Assembly: GCF_017302985.1 (NCBI RefSeq)
Contig: NZ_JAFIMU010000004.1
Location: 752,869 to 816,868, forward strand
Direction of reading: 5' to 3'
DNA: 64,000 bases
Origin: Corallococcus macrosporus
GTDB taxonomy: Bacteria; Myxococcota; Myxococcia; Myxococcales; Myxococcaceae
The notes under the pieces are model-generated. The model was not told where the DNA came from. It ran no database searches and was given only the letters and a program-made list of their open reading frames with translations. Position numbers and translations under genes: made by a program. Positions 32,582-41,593 of the stretch are shown here, one piece after another. How positions within the stretch are numbered: the first letter of the stretch is position 1; the number at the start of each line of letters is the position of its first letter.

Positions 32582-34260
32582 CGCTGGATCTGGAAGGAGG
32601 GGGAGAGGAACGTCAGGTAGAGCCCGAGCTTCTTCTTGCGGATGGCCGTGTTCGCCCGGCTGTCACCCATGGCCGTCAGCAGCTTCTGCTCCAGCTCCGG
32701 CGCCAGCGTGCCGTGCAGCCAGTAGCGGCCCATGTACGCGACCAGGTCCGCGTTGGTGGCGGGCAGCAGGTCGTAGTCCACGGTGATGCCCGCGTTGGCG
32801 GCGGCGCCGGAGTAGAGGAACTCGTGGAGGAAGTTGGCGCGGGCGGTAAGGGTGGCCGTGTCCAGGATGGCGAACTCCGGTCCGACCAGGCCGTCCACGC
32901 CCGGCAGCGGCGCGGTGGGCGGGTAGAAGCTGAAGACGGAGGGCGGGCGGGTCACCCACTGGTTCATCGTCTTGCTCCAGTTGCTCAGCTTCAGCCCCGG
33001 GTCCTTGGTGGCCGTGTCCAGCGTGGGATCCAGCCAGCGGACCACGTTCGTGACGAACAGCGCGGGCGAGCGCAGGTGGCCGAAGCCGGACCGCAGGCCG
33101 AGGGGCGGCTGGGCGCCGCGCGCCTCGTCGTCCTCCAGGATGGCGCGCACCACCGCCTGGAGGTTGCCGCGCGCGCCGGTGCCGTCGTTCTTGAAGACGG
33201 CGGCCACGCGCCGGACGTAGGCGGGCGTCGGGTTGCTCGTCACCAGGTGCTGGATGAGCTGCTTGCTGATGAAGGGCGGGACGTTGGGGTCGTTGAAGAC
33301 GTTGTTCAGCGCCTGGGTCAGGTGCGTGGTGATGCTGCCTCCCGCGGCGGTGGTGACGCCGCGCAGGAGCACCTGGCTGTCCGTGTCGTGGTTGGCGTTA
33401 CAGGGCATCAGCGGGTTCTTGTAGTCGGGCGTGTTGATGGCGGCGCCCCGGGCCGGACACGCGGTGGCGTTCCAGGTCCAGCCGGACAGGGCGTGCGCGA
33501 AGGCCTTCACCTGCTCCTCGCTGTACGCGCGCTGCCGGTTGCCGTTGGCGTCCAGCAGCGGGGTGCCGTCCTGGTTCAGCTTGTCCGTGCCCAGGGTGAA
33601 GAGCTGGAGCATCTCCCGCGCGTAGTTCTCGTTCGGGTCGATGGGGTTGCCCTTCGAGTCGAAGGCGCGGTTGTTCGCCATGTCCAGGTAGCGGCCCATG
33701 GCGGGGTTCTTCGTCACGGCCTCCAGCAGCACGCGGAAGTCGCCGAAGGCATGCTGCGACAGCAGGTTCATGTACCCCGCGACCGCCACCTTGGAGTCCA
33801 CGTACGGCGTCCTCGTGGAGTCCGGGATGCCGTTCTGGGAGACGACGAAGATCTGGCTGAGCGCGAACGCCACGCGCTGGCGGAGCTGATCCTCCCCCGT
33901 CACCGCGCGCTGGAAGAACTGCGAGCCCAGGTCCTGGGCGCTCTCCCCGTCGTACGGCGTGGCGGGCTGGAGCGCGAACTGCTCCGTGAGCGACTGCGTG
34001 ATGCCGACCGCCATCACGTGCTCCACGGTGCCCACGGGCGCGGGTGCCACGCCGCGCGCGAGCTTCGGGCCGAACGAGGACTGCTCCAGGAACCGGATGC
34101 TGTTCGGCTCGCTGGGCGTCTCCAGGGATTCCACGGCCTGTTCGGTCCGGCCGTGGACCTCCTGCTGCTCTGGGGGCGGGGACTCTGTGGCGGAAGGCCC
34201 GTCGGCCTGTGTGCAGGAGGTAGCGCACAGGACGAGGGCCAGGGCGGTGCGACGAAGCAT
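32578..34260 (-). CDS. DUF1800-family lipoprotein
   Basis: 560 aa. Lipoprotein-type signal (LALVLCATSC). DUF1800 features are clear: RFLEQSSFGP near the N-terminus, the YAREMLQLFTLG motif, ALSGWTW, and HLVTSNPTPAYVRRVA. The biochemical role is unknown; DUF1800-DUF1501 pairs are widespread in bacteria that build large surface structures. ATG at 34260 has AGGAG eight bases upstream; the open frame continuing to 34998 has no such support and runs over the divergent gene. First gene of the two-gene operon. Confidence 0.85.
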   Translation of the reverse strand: MLRRTALALVLCATSCTQADGPSATESPPPEQQEVHGRTEQAVESLETPSEPNSIRFLEQSSFGPKLARGVAPAPVGTVEHVMAVGITQSLTEQFALQPATPYDGESAQDLGSQFFQRAVTGEDQLRQRVAFALSQIFVVSQNGIPDSTRTPYVDSKVAVAGYMNLLSQHAFGDFRVLLEAVTKNPAMGRYLDMANNRAFDSKGNPIDPNENYAREMLQLFTLGTDKLNQDGTPLLDANGNRQRAYSEEQVKAFAHALSGWTWNATACPARGAAINTPDYKNPLMPCNANHDTDSQVLLRGVTTAAGGSITTHLTQALNNVFNDPNVPPFISKQLIQHLVTSNPTPAYVRRVAAVFKNDGTGARGNLQAVVRAILEDDEARGAQPPLGLRSGFGHLRSPALFVTNVVRWLDPTLDTATKDPGLKLSNWSKTMNQWVTRPPSVFSFYPPTAPLPGVDGLVGPEFAILDTATLTARANFLHEFLYSGAAANAGITVDYDLLPATNADLVAYMGRYWLHGTLAPELEQKLLTAMGDSRANTAIRKKKLGLYLTFLSPSFQIQR

Positions 34261-34327
34261 CCGGTTGCTCCTGGTGACTGCGGGGGTGGTCGACCCCGGA
34301 AACGCCGGGGCCGCGACGTCGCAAAAG

Positions 34328-34355
34328 ATTCTAGATGATAGGTAAATGAGTTTAA
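34328..34355 (-). promoter_or_regulatory. Candidate promoter of the DUF1800-DUF1501 operon
   Basis: On the minus strand, TTAAAC (34355-34350) and TAGAAT (34333-34328) are spaced by 16 bp, about 70 bp upstream of the DUF1800 ATG, inside the only AT-rich patch of the 204-bp gap to the divergent gene. Confidence 0.4.
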
Positions 34356-34464
34356 ACGGGCTTTCCTGGTAGTGCTGGAGTCGTCGGACGCGGGAGGTTT
34401 GTCGTGCCCGGACGCGGGGCCCGGTCCGTATGTCTGACGACGCCGTCCTGCCTTGGAGCCCGTG

Positions 34465-35835
34465 ATGCCCTCCGCCCCATGCTGGTCCTGGTCCTCCGCG
34501 CTGCTCCTGGGGTCGCTCTGCGCCTGTGGCGAGTCCGTCCCTCCCGTGGCCACGGACCTGGCCGCGCGGCTGGAGGCGGCGCGCGAGGCCATCCGGGCGG
34601 ACACGTGCTTCCGGGAGCGGCCGGACGGTGCCGGGTGTGAGTGGGGCGACTTCGCCTACGACCCGGGCGCGTTCGCGATGCGCCACGACAGCGGCGAAGC
34701 CATCCTCGTCATCGACGACTTTCCCACGCTGCCGCTCCGGGCGCTGCGCTACCAGAACCGCCTTCGGGGCTACTTCCGGGCGGACGCGCAGGGGCGGCTG
34801 GAGCCGGTGCCCTTCTCCTGGCGCCTCCCCGCCACGCTCCACCGCACGCTCCAGTCGTTCGCGACGCCGGACTTCCTCCCCGCGGAGCAACTGCGCACCC
34901 TCGCGGCACCGCTTGGGGAGACGTATCCCTCCCAGGTCATGGAGAGCGTGGGCCATGGCAGCTTCGTGTTCTCGCTGCTGGTGGAGACGAATCCGCACCA
35001 GCCCCTGGTCCTGCTGGACACGCTGCGCTTCACCACCTTCGCCCCGGAGGAGTTCTGCGACGGCTCCGGCACACCCGAGTCCATGGAGCGCCTGCGCGCG
35101 AAGGCGTCAGTCGTCGCGGAAGGGGTGCGTGGGCTGATGGCGGCGCACGGCGTGCGCTACGTCAACCTGAGCTCGGGCGTGACGCTGGCCTCGGTGCGCC
35201 AGGACTGGTCCGCGTCCTGCGAGGGGCCGCTTCCGGATGACCGCGTGCTGCGTGCGAAGCTGGACGCCTATGCGCCCATCTACGCGGCGCTGTTCAACAC
35301 GCCGGGTGTCTTCACGGCCCAGGCCGCCATCGACGTGGCGAGCCCGGAGGACAACCCCTTCGACTCCGCGTCGGAGGCCTTTCCCAACCGGCTGCGGGTG
35401 GGGTTCTTCACGGTGCTCGAGTCCGGGCTGGACGCGGAAGGGCGGGGCGCGCACGCGAACCTGGGCGGATGGCCGGGGCAGGCCAACGTGGACCTGTATG
35501 TGAATACGGGCGTGCTGCCACAGCGGCCCTTCGAATACAGCCGGACGCCGCTGCTCCAGGTGGATGCCTTTGGGGTCGACATCTTTCCCATCACCCGGGC
35601 CACGACGTCCTGGGTCGCGCCCCTGGCCCTGTCCCGGTTCATCCACGCGCGGTCCGCATACTTCGCGGGCCAGGAGCTGTCCGACGCGCTGATCCGCCAG
35701 GTGATGGAACGGATGACGCCGCCGCGTTGCGAGGACCTGCCCGGGAGCGTCTGCGTCTACCAGGACCCGCTGCTGCACGGACAGACGGAGGCGGTCCGGC
35801 TGGGCTACCGCCCACGCGAGTACACCGCGCCCTGA
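34465..35835 (+). CDS. Putative lipoprotein, function unknown
   Basis: 456 aa. Lipoprotein-like signal ending LCACGES. The mature protein is globular with mixed alpha/beta content (ILVIDDFPTLPLRAL; VESVGHGSFVF; GVRYVNLSSGVTL; VDVASPEDNPFD; FHGxxAD-like motifs absent). The VGHGSFVFSLL and ASPEDNPFDSAS segments are faintly reminiscent of subtilase His and Ser/Asn regions, but I do not see a GTSxA motif. ATG at 34465 with GGAG eight bases upstream; the in-frame TTG at 34453 is less likely. Divergent from DUF1800. Confidence 0.6.
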   Translation: MPSAPCWSWSSALLLGSLCACGESVPPVATDLAARLEAAREAIRADTCFRERPDGAGCEWGDFAYDPGAFAMRHDSGEAILVIDDFPTLPLRALRYQNRLRGYFRADAQGRLEPVPFSWRLPATLHRTLQSFATPDFLPAEQLRTLAAPLGETYPSQVMESVGHGSFVFSLLVETNPHQPLVLLDTLRFTTFAPEEFCDGSGTPESMERLRAKASVVAEGVRGLMAAHGVRYVNLSSGVTLASVRQDWSASCEGPLPDDRVLRAKLDAYAPIYAALFNTPGVFTAQAAIDVASPEDNPFDSASEAFPNRLRVGFFTVLESGLDAEGRGAHANLGGWPGQANVDLYVNTGVLPQRPFEYSRTPLLQVDAFGVDIFPITRATTSWVAPLALSRFIHARSAYFAGQELSDALIRQVMERMTPPRCEDLPGSVCVYQDPLLHGQTEAVRLGYRPREYTAP

Positions 35836-35851
35836 GTGCTCCCGGCGGACG

Positions 35852-36475
35852 CTACCGCGAGCGCCGCGCGGGCTTCGCGTCGTGCACCAGCGTGGCGACG
35901 AGCGTCTTCACCAGCGCCTCCGCCGGTGCGCCCTGGAACCCGGAGCAGGTGAGCTTGAGGCTGATGATGCCGTGCAGCCCCGCCCAGAACACCTCCGCCA
36001 ATCCCTCGGCCGGTGTGTTCTCCAGGGCCCGTCCGTCCGCCTTCAGGTCCTCGAAGGCCCGCACCAGCAGGGCGAAGGACTTCGGTCCCGCCCCTTCCTG
36101 CTTGTCCTGGAAGAGGCCCTCGGACAGCTTGGGGTCCTCCATGAAGATGAGGCGGTAGGTCTCCGGGTGCTTCAGGGCGAAGGCCAGGTACGCGTCCGCC
36201 AGACGTGACAGCCGCTCCGCTGAATCCTTCACGGCGGCCGCGGGCTCCAGCACCGCGAGCAGCTCCTGGAAGCCGCGCACGCACAGCTCGCGTGCGATGG
36301 CGTCGCGGTTCTCGAAGTGAAGGTAGAGCGTCGCCGGTGCGTACTCCACCGCGTCCGCCAGCTTGCGCATGGAGAGCGCGCCAAAGCCCTCCTTCATCAC
36401 CATGTCGCGAGCCACCTGGAGGATGTGTTCCCGCAGCTCCGCCCGCTGTCGCTCCTTGCGCTCCGTGATGCCCAT
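35852..36475 (-). CDS. TetR-family transcriptional regulator
   Basis: 207 aa. N-terminal TetR DNA-binding domain (ALSMRKLADAVEYAPATLYLHFENRDAI); the C-terminal half resembles the WHG/TetR_C_33 ligand domain. It is divergent from the SDR gene at 36583. Two tandem palindromes in the gap fit TetR dimer operators, so it likely represses that gene and itself. Confidence 0.87.
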   Translation of the reverse strand: MGITERKERQRAELREHILQVARDMVMKEGFGALSMRKLADAVEYAPATLYLHFENRDAIARELCVRGFQELLAVLEPAAAVKDSAERLSRLADAYLAFALKHPETYRLIFMEDPKLSEGLFQDKQEGAGPKSFALLVRAFEDLKADGRALENTPAEGLAEVFWAGLHGIISLKLTCSGFQGAPAEALVKTLVATLVHDAKPARRSR

Positions 36476-36518
36476 GTCACGAGGTTAGGCCTTGACGAAA
36501 CGAACGGCCAGCAATAGA

Positions 36519-36545
36519 TGAACGGTGTTCACAGAACGGTGTTCA
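36519..36545. promoter_or_regulatory. Two tandem palindromic operators, TGAACGGTGTTCA type
   Basis: TGAACGGTGTTCA (36519-36531) is a perfect 5-3-5 palindrome; AGAACGGTGTTCA (36533-36545) repeats it with one change. Centres are 14 bp apart. A further half site, ACGTTCAT, lies at 36558-36565. The AT-rich promoter TAAAAATAT follows at once. Confidence 0.65.
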
Positions 36546-36582
36546 TAAAAATATCGGACGTTCATTTTTCCGGGAGGACGAC

Positions 36583-37569
36583 ATGGAGACGGTGGCGTTG
36601 TTCGGCGCTTCGGGCGTCATTGGGCAGAGCGTGGCGCGGACGCTCCAGGCGCAGGGCCGGCCGTACCGGGTGGTCGGACGCTCGGAGAGCAGCCTGCGCA
36701 GGGAGTTTGGCGCGGATCCGCGGGCGGAGGTGGTGACGTGGAATCCGGACGACCCGGCGTCCATCCGGGCCGCCGCGCGGGGCGTCCGGACGATCATCTA
36801 CATGGTGGGGGTGAACTACTGGCAGTTCCACCTGCACCCGGAGCTGATGCGCCGCACGCTGGACGCGGCCATCGCGGAGGGCGTGGAGCGGGTGGTGCTC
36901 ATCGGCACGGTGTATCCATACGGGATGCCGCGCACCCCGACGGTGTCGGAGTCCCATCCGCGCGAGCCGAACTCCTTCAAGGGCCGTATGCGCAAGGCCC
37001 AGGAGGACATGCTGCTGGAGGCGGACGCGGCGGGCGCCATCAAGGGCACCATCCTGCGGCTGCCGGACTTCTACGGGCCGGGCGTGGAGCGCAGCTTCCT
37101 GTACAGCGCCTTCGTCGCGGCGAACCAGGGCAAGCGCGCGCCGCTCATCGGGCCGCTCGACACGCCGCATGAGTTCGTCTTCGTCAACGACGTGGGCCCC
37201 ATCGTCACCGCGCTGATGGACGAGCCGCGCGCGTACGGCCGCTTCTGGAACCTGGCGGGCCCGGGCGCCACCACGCAGCGCGAGATGGTGAAGGAGATCT
37301 ACGCGCAGGCGGGCCACCCGCCGAGGATGAAGACGATGGGGAAGACGATGGTGCGGCTGGTGGGCCTCTTCCACCCCTTCATGCGCGAGCTGGTGGAGAT
37401 GTACTACCTGCTCACGAACCCCGTGCTGATGGACGACTCCGCGCTGCGCGGCCTCCTGGGCACGGTGCCCAAGACACCCTACGCGGAGGGCATCCGTCAG
37501 ACGCTCGCGGCGCTGCGCGGGGAGCAGGAGGCGAAGGCTCGCCCGGCCCCGGTCCCCGCGACGACCTGA
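36583..37569 (+). CDS. NAD(P)-dependent epimerase/dehydratase (SDR, NmrA/extended type)
   Basis: 328 aa. Rossmann motif LFGASGVIGQSVAR; HxxYPYGMPRTP near residue 110 and RLPDFYGPGVE near 155 are typical of extended SDR sugar or terpenoid epimerases. GGGAGGACGAC precedes the ATG. Under the TetR-type operators, so probably inducible. The substrate is unknown. It converges on the ClC channel gene with 10 bp between stops. Confidence 0.85.
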   Translation: METVALFGASGVIGQSVARTLQAQGRPYRVVGRSESSLRREFGADPRAEVVTWNPDDPASIRAAARGVRTIIYMVGVNYWQFHLHPELMRRTLDAAIAEGVERVVLIGTVYPYGMPRTPTVSESHPREPNSFKGRMRKAQEDMLLEADAAGAIKGTILRLPDFYGPGVERSFLYSAFVAANQGKRAPLIGPLDTPHEFVFVNDVGPIVTALMDEPRAYGRFWNLAGPGATTQREMVKEIYAQAGHPPRMKTMGKTMVRLVGLFHPFMRELVEMYYLLTNPVLMDDSALRGLLGTVPKTPYAEGIRQTLAALRGEQEAKARPAPVPATT

Positions 37570-37579
37570 GCCTCCGCGC

Positions 37580-39469
37580 TCAGGCGGGCCGGGGCGTGGG
37601 GGAGCGCGCGCCGCCAATGCCGCGCTCCCGCGTGCGGGCGTTGGACAGGCGCTGCCGGTGGCCCGCGAGCAGGTCGCTGCGCGTGAGGATGCCCACGACG
37701 AGCTCCGGCTTCGCGCGGGAGACGACGGGCAGGCGGCCCACGCCCTCCTCCACCATCAGGTCCGCCGCTTCACGCAGGGAGCTGTCATCGAAGACGACCG
37801 CCGGGGCCCGCTTCACCACGTCCCGCATCCGCCGGCCTTCGCTCGCGTGGCCATCCATCAGGTCCCGGCGGGTGACGACCCCCACGAGCGCCCCTTCGCG
37901 GGAGACGACGGGGAAGCCCTGGTGGCGGGAGCCCGCCGCGTCGGACGTGAGCCACGCGCGCACCTCCTCCAGGGGCATGTCCGCCTGCAGCGTCACCACG
38001 GGCTTGAGGCCATGGTCGCGCACCAGCGCCTGGCCCAGCGCGTCCGCGCCCAGCTCCGTGGGGATGCGGACGCCGCGACGGGCCAGCTTCTCCGTCATGA
38101 TGGAGTGGCGCATGAGCAGCGCGGACACGAGGTAGGACGCCGCGCACCCGGCGAGCAGCGGCAGCAGGCCCATCGGCTGCCGCGTCGTTTCGAAGGCGAA
38201 CACCACCGACGCCAGCAGCGCGCGCGACGCCCCGGCGAAGAGGGCGGCCATGCCCACCAGCGCCGCGACGCGCACGTCCACACCCAGGCTGGGGAACAAC
38301 TGCGTGGCGAGCAGCCCCAGGCCGGAGCCCAGGCCGCCGCCCAGCGTGAAGAGGGGGGCCAGCGTGCCGCCGGACGTCCCGCTCCCCAGTGCGATGGACC
38401 AGGAGATGAACTTGAGCGCGCAGAAGACGAGCATCGCCGTCCCCACGAAGCGGCCGGACAGGATGTCCTCGATGTTGGTGTAGCCCACGCCCAGCGTGCG
38501 CGGAGACACCAGGCCCACCACGCCCACGACGATGCCGCCCAGCGCGGGCCACCACATCCAGTGGATGGGCAGCTTCTCGAACGCGTCCTCCAGCCAGTAC
38601 ACCGCGCGCGTGCACACCACGGACGCGGCGCCAATCAAGAGCCCCAGCACCCCGTAGAACGCGAGCGCCGTGCCGGACGGCGCGGTGAGGTCCGGGATGG
38701 CGAACGCGGGCGCGCCGCCCATGAAGGCGATGCGCACGCCGGTGGCGGTCGCGGTGGCCAAAGCCACGGGGATGACGGAGCGGGGCTTGAACTCGAAGAG
38801 CAGCAGCTCCACGGCGAGGAGCACGGCGGACACCGGCGCGCCGAACGTGGCGGCCATGCCCGCGGCGGCGCCCGCGGCGAGCAGCGCCTTGCGCTCGTCC
38901 GCCGTGACGTGGAGCCCCTGGCCCAGCAGCGACCCCAGCGCGCCGCCCGTGGCGATGATGGGGCCCTCCGCGCCGAACGGACCGCCGGTGCCGATGGCGA
39001 TGGCCGACGACAGCGGCTTGAGCAGCGTCATGCGGGGCGGGATGCGGCTCTGGTTGAAGAGCACCTGCTCCATGGCCTCCGGGATGCCGTGGCCCCGGAT
39101 GGCCCGCGAGCCGTAGCGCGCCATCAGGCCCACGATGATGGCGCCCGCCACGGGCACGAGCACCACCCAGCCGCCCAGCGTGTTGTCGCCCGGAGACACC
39201 GGCTGCAGGGACAGCCGCCCGTAGAAGGCCAGGTTCGTGACGAAGTGGATGAGCGTCCCCAGCCCCTGCGCCACCAGGCCGGCGGCGACCGCGAGCCCCA
39301 CCGCCAGGACGCTGATGAACACCGTGCGGGAGTCCACCGCCACGGAGGATGTAGGAGTGCGCAGGCTGGCGAGCGCGGGGCCCATCGACGGCGCCACCGG
39401 CAGGCCGGCCCGTTCATCAGGCCGCTCGCCCAGGCCCTCCTCGATGCGTTCAACCTCAGGCTTCTTCAT
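37580..39469 (-). CDS. ClC-type chloride channel/transporter with CBS pair
   Basis: 629 aa. An N-terminal tail of ~45 residues, then a ClC membrane domain with its three selectivity segments: GHGIPEA (near 126), GAEGPIIATGG (near 165, gating Glu present, with Ala where many members have Lys or Arg), and GTSGGTLAPLF (near 366). The last ~150 residues form two CBS domains (GFPVVSREGALVGVVTRRDL; RLPVVSRAKPELVVGILTRSDL) that usually sense nucleotides. ATG at 39469 has AGGAG upstream and overlaps the MarR gene by 14 bp. Channel or Cl-/H+ antiporter is not decidable here. Confidence 0.88.
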   Translation of the reverse strand: MKKPEVERIEEGLGERPDERAGLPVAPSMGPALASLRTPTSSVAVDSRTVFISVLAVGLAVAAGLVAQGLGTLIHFVTNLAFYGRLSLQPVSPGDNTLGGWVVLVPVAGAIIVGLMARYGSRAIRGHGIPEAMEQVLFNQSRIPPRMTLLKPLSSAIAIGTGGPFGAEGPIIATGGALGSLLGQGLHVTADERKALLAAGAAAGMAATFGAPVSAVLLAVELLLFEFKPRSVIPVALATATATGVRIAFMGGAPAFAIPDLTAPSGTALAFYGVLGLLIGAASVVCTRAVYWLEDAFEKLPIHWMWWPALGGIVVGVVGLVSPRTLGVGYTNIEDILSGRFVGTAMLVFCALKFISWSIALGSGTSGGTLAPLFTLGGGLGSGLGLLATQLFPSLGVDVRVAALVGMAALFAGASRALLASVVFAFETTRQPMGLLPLLAGCAASYLVSALLMRHSIMTEKLARRGVRIPTELGADALGQALVRDHGLKPVVTLQADMPLEEVRAWLTSDAAGSRHQGFPVVSREGALVGVVTRRDLMDGHASEGRRMRDVVKRAPAVVFDDSSLREAADLMVEEGVGRLPVVSRAKPELVVGILTRSDLLAGHRQRLSNARTRERGIGGARSPTPRPA

Positions 39470-40010
39470 CCGTGTGCTCCTGTGTCTTTCGGCGCCGCGA
39501 CGGGCGCGAGGATTCGTCTTCGAAGAAGAGGGGGGCCTCATCCACGTCGAGCCCCAGCGCGCGCACCCACGCGTCCAGCCCCTGGACCAGCCCCGCGCGC
39601 ACGTCCGGCTCCAGGCCACGCAGTCCGGAGATGAGCCGGGCCTGGGCCATGGGCGGCGCCTTGCGGATCAGCGCGCGCCCCTTGGGCTCCAGCGCTACCT
39701 CCACGCGGCGGCCGTCCTCGTCCGAGCGGCGGCGGCTCACCAGCCCCTGTTCAATCAGCTTCGTGACGACGACGGACACGCTGCTCTGGTGCGTGAGCGT
39801 GCGCTCCGCGAGCGTGTTGATGGAGCAGGGCCCGGCCTCCGCCAGCTCCTGGAGGATGAAGAGCTGGGCGCCACTGATGCCCACCAGCCGTTCGGAAGCG
39901 CGAGCGGAGACCCGCAGCAGCCGTACCAGCCGCCGCACGCCGTCCATCGCAGCGCGCACCTCGCCAGGCACGTCCGCGGGCGGCGGCGCTCGATTTGAAT
40001 GGGAGCCCAT
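39456..40010 (-). CDS. MarR-family transcriptional regulator
   Basis: 184 aa. Winged helix-turn-helix: INTLAERTLTHQSSVSVVVTKLIEQGLVSRRRSDEDGRRVEVAL. A charged 45-residue C-terminal tail (FFEDESSRPSRRRKTQ) is longer than usual. GGGGAGATAT precedes the ATG. It overlaps the ClC gene, so both are on one transcript; it could control the channel or simply be co-expressed. Confidence 0.85.
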   Translation of the reverse strand: MGSHSNRAPPPADVPGEVRAAMDGVRRLVRLLRVSARASERLVGISGAQLFILQELAEAGPCSINTLAERTLTHQSSVSVVVTKLIEQGLVSRRRSDEDGRRVEVALEPKGRALIRKAPPMAQARLISGLRGLEPDVRAGLVQGLDAWVRALGLDVDEAPLFFEDESSRPSRRRKTQEHTDEEA

Positions 40011-40163
40011 ATATCTCCCCGCAACCTACGGGCCAGGGGGCACGGGCACAAGCGAAAGCGCGAGGGATGCCAGGCTGCCTGGGGGCCGGCGGGAGGGCGG
40101 CGCTCGACGAAGGGGGGCTCACCCTTGGAGCGCACGGCCGATACGTGTCTTGGCGTGAACGAT

Positions 40164-40197
40164 CGCGAGGCCCGGCCATGCAAGCCCGGGCCTCGCG
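40164..40197 (-). terminator. Strong hairpin terminator
   Basis: CGCGAGGCCCGG (40164-40175) pairs perfectly with CCGGGCCTCGCG (40186-40197), 12 bp with a 10-nt loop. It lies 17 bp past the stop of the minus-strand gene at 40215. Confidence 0.75.
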
Positions 40198-40214
40198 AGG
40201 AAGCGGACCGCGGC

Positions 40215-40529
40215 TCAGGTGCCGGCGGTGACGGCCTGCTCGGCGGCGGGGTGCTCCTCGCTGCACACCTGCGCGGCGTCCTCGGCCTGGCGGGACTCGT
40301 CCGCGCTCACCGAGGCCGTGGTGGTGGGGGCAACGGCGGCACCGCCGCAGGACTGATAGTTCGTGTAATCACCGCACGTCGTCTCCGTGAGCCCGATGTA
40401 GCAGTACGCGTCGCACTCCTGCGTGCGACAGCCCAGGTAGCTGCACTGGGGCGGCAGGGCAAAGGCAGCCGAGGGGGCCAGCGACAGGACAGCCGAGACC
40501 GACAGCAGGGACTTCACCAGCTTGCGCAT
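40215..40529 (-). CDS. Small secreted Cys-rich protein, function unknown
   Basis: 104 aa. Signal peptide MRKLVKSLLSVSAVLSLAPS with cleavage near AAFA. The mature chain has seven Cys, six of them in a ~35-residue block (CSYLGCRTQECDAYCYIG..TCGDYTNYQSCGG), so a disulfide-knotted domain is likely, followed by an Ala/Glu/Thr-rich tail with one more Cys. GAGGAGCACAC precedes the ATG. Monocistronic, with its own terminator. No family recognised. Confidence 0.65.
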   Translation of the reverse strand: MRKLVKSLLSVSAVLSLAPSAAFALPPQCSYLGCRTQECDAYCYIGLTETTCGDYTNYQSCGGAAVAPTTTASVSADESRQAEDAAQVCSEEHPAAEQAVTAGT

Positions 40530-40632
40530 GTGTGCTCCTCGTGAGGGGACGGCGCGGCGAGTCTGGCCCTCCTTCCCAGACAAGTAAACGCAGGCGTTGG
40601 GAGGGTTTGGCGTCACCCCGGGGCGCTGACTG

Positions 40633-41580
40633 TCATTGGGGAACTTTCCGGCGTGACGGTGCGGCGCCGGGCGTCGCGGCCGGAACGGGCGGGTCCGGGC
40701 GGTCGCGCTGGGTCAGGAGCCAGTCCACGAAGAGGCGCGCGGCCGGGCGCAGCCGCCGGTGCGAGGGATGGACCACGAAGTAGCTGGCGCGCGTGGGCAC
40801 GATGGGCCCGGGCAGCCGGATGAGCCGGCTGTCCGAGAAGTAGGGCGTGGCGATCTTCTCGCGCGCCAGCGCCGCGCCCAGCCCCTGCACCGCGGCCATC
40901 AGCGCGCCGGTGGTGTCGCTGAAGCTGTAGCGCTCCTCGAACCGCGCCCCGCGCACGCCCGCCGAGCGGAACCAGTCCTGCCAGCCCTGGCGGGAGAGGT
41001 CCGCGATGAGCGGCAGCTTCGCCACGTCCGCCGCCTCGCGCACGTGCTCGAGGCCCGCGAGCCGCGGGGAGGCCACGGGGAAGAGGGCGTCGTCCATGAG
41101 CGGCTGCGCGCTCAGGCCCGGCCAGGGGGGCTGGCCATAGCGGATGCCCAGGTCCGGCCCGCCCTCGTCGAAGCGGGTGAGCGCCATCTCCGTGTCCACG
41201 TGGATCCGCACGTTCGGGTGCTGGGCCGTGAAGCCGGGCATGCGCGGCAGCAGCCACGCGTACGTCAGCGAGTGCACGGTGGTGACGCGCACCACCGCGG
41301 CCTCGTCCTGTGAGCGCTTGAGGCCCCCCAGCACGTTGTCCATGTCCGACAGCGCGGTGCTGGCGGCGTCCGCCAACTGGCGCCCCTCGGCTGTCAGCGC
41401 CACGCCCCGGGCATGCCGCTGGAAGAGCACGACGCCCAGCCGGTCCTCCAGCTTGCGGACGTGGTGGCTGACCGCGCTGGCGGTCAGGTGCAGCTCCTCC
41501 GCCGCGCGGGCGAAGTTCTGGTGGCGGGCGGCGGACTCGAAGGCCGCCAGGGCGGGGAGCAGGTCGGTGCGCAGGGTCAT
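40633..41580 (-). CDS. LysR-family transcriptional regulator, GcvA-like
   Basis: 315 aa. Helix-turn-helix NFARAAEELHLTASAVSHHVRKLEDRLGV and a substrate-binding domain with LPRMPGFTAQHPNVRIHV, the GcvA/AmpR subgroup layout. Divergent from an EamA-type exporter, which it probably controls. Confidence 0.88.
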   Translation of the reverse strand: MTLRTDLLPALAAFESAARHQNFARAAEELHLTASAVSHHVRKLEDRLGVVLFQRHARGVALTAEGRQLADAASTALSDMDNVLGGLKRSQDEAAVVRVTTVHSLTYAWLLPRMPGFTAQHPNVRIHVDTEMALTRFDEGGPDLGIRYGQPPWPGLSAQPLMDDALFPVASPRLAGLEHVREAADVAKLPLIADLSRQGWQDWFRSAGVRGARFEERYSFSDTTGALMAAVQGLGAALAREKIATPYFSDSRLIRLPGPIVPTRASYFVVHPSHRRLRPAARLFVDWLLTQRDRPDPPVPAATPGAAPSRRKVPQ

Positions 41581-41593
41581 GGGCCGAGCCTCA

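Noticed and set aside
34465..35835. Subtilisin-like protease based on VGHGSFVF
   Set aside because: No GTSxA Ser motif and no DTG-type Asp motif in the right order.
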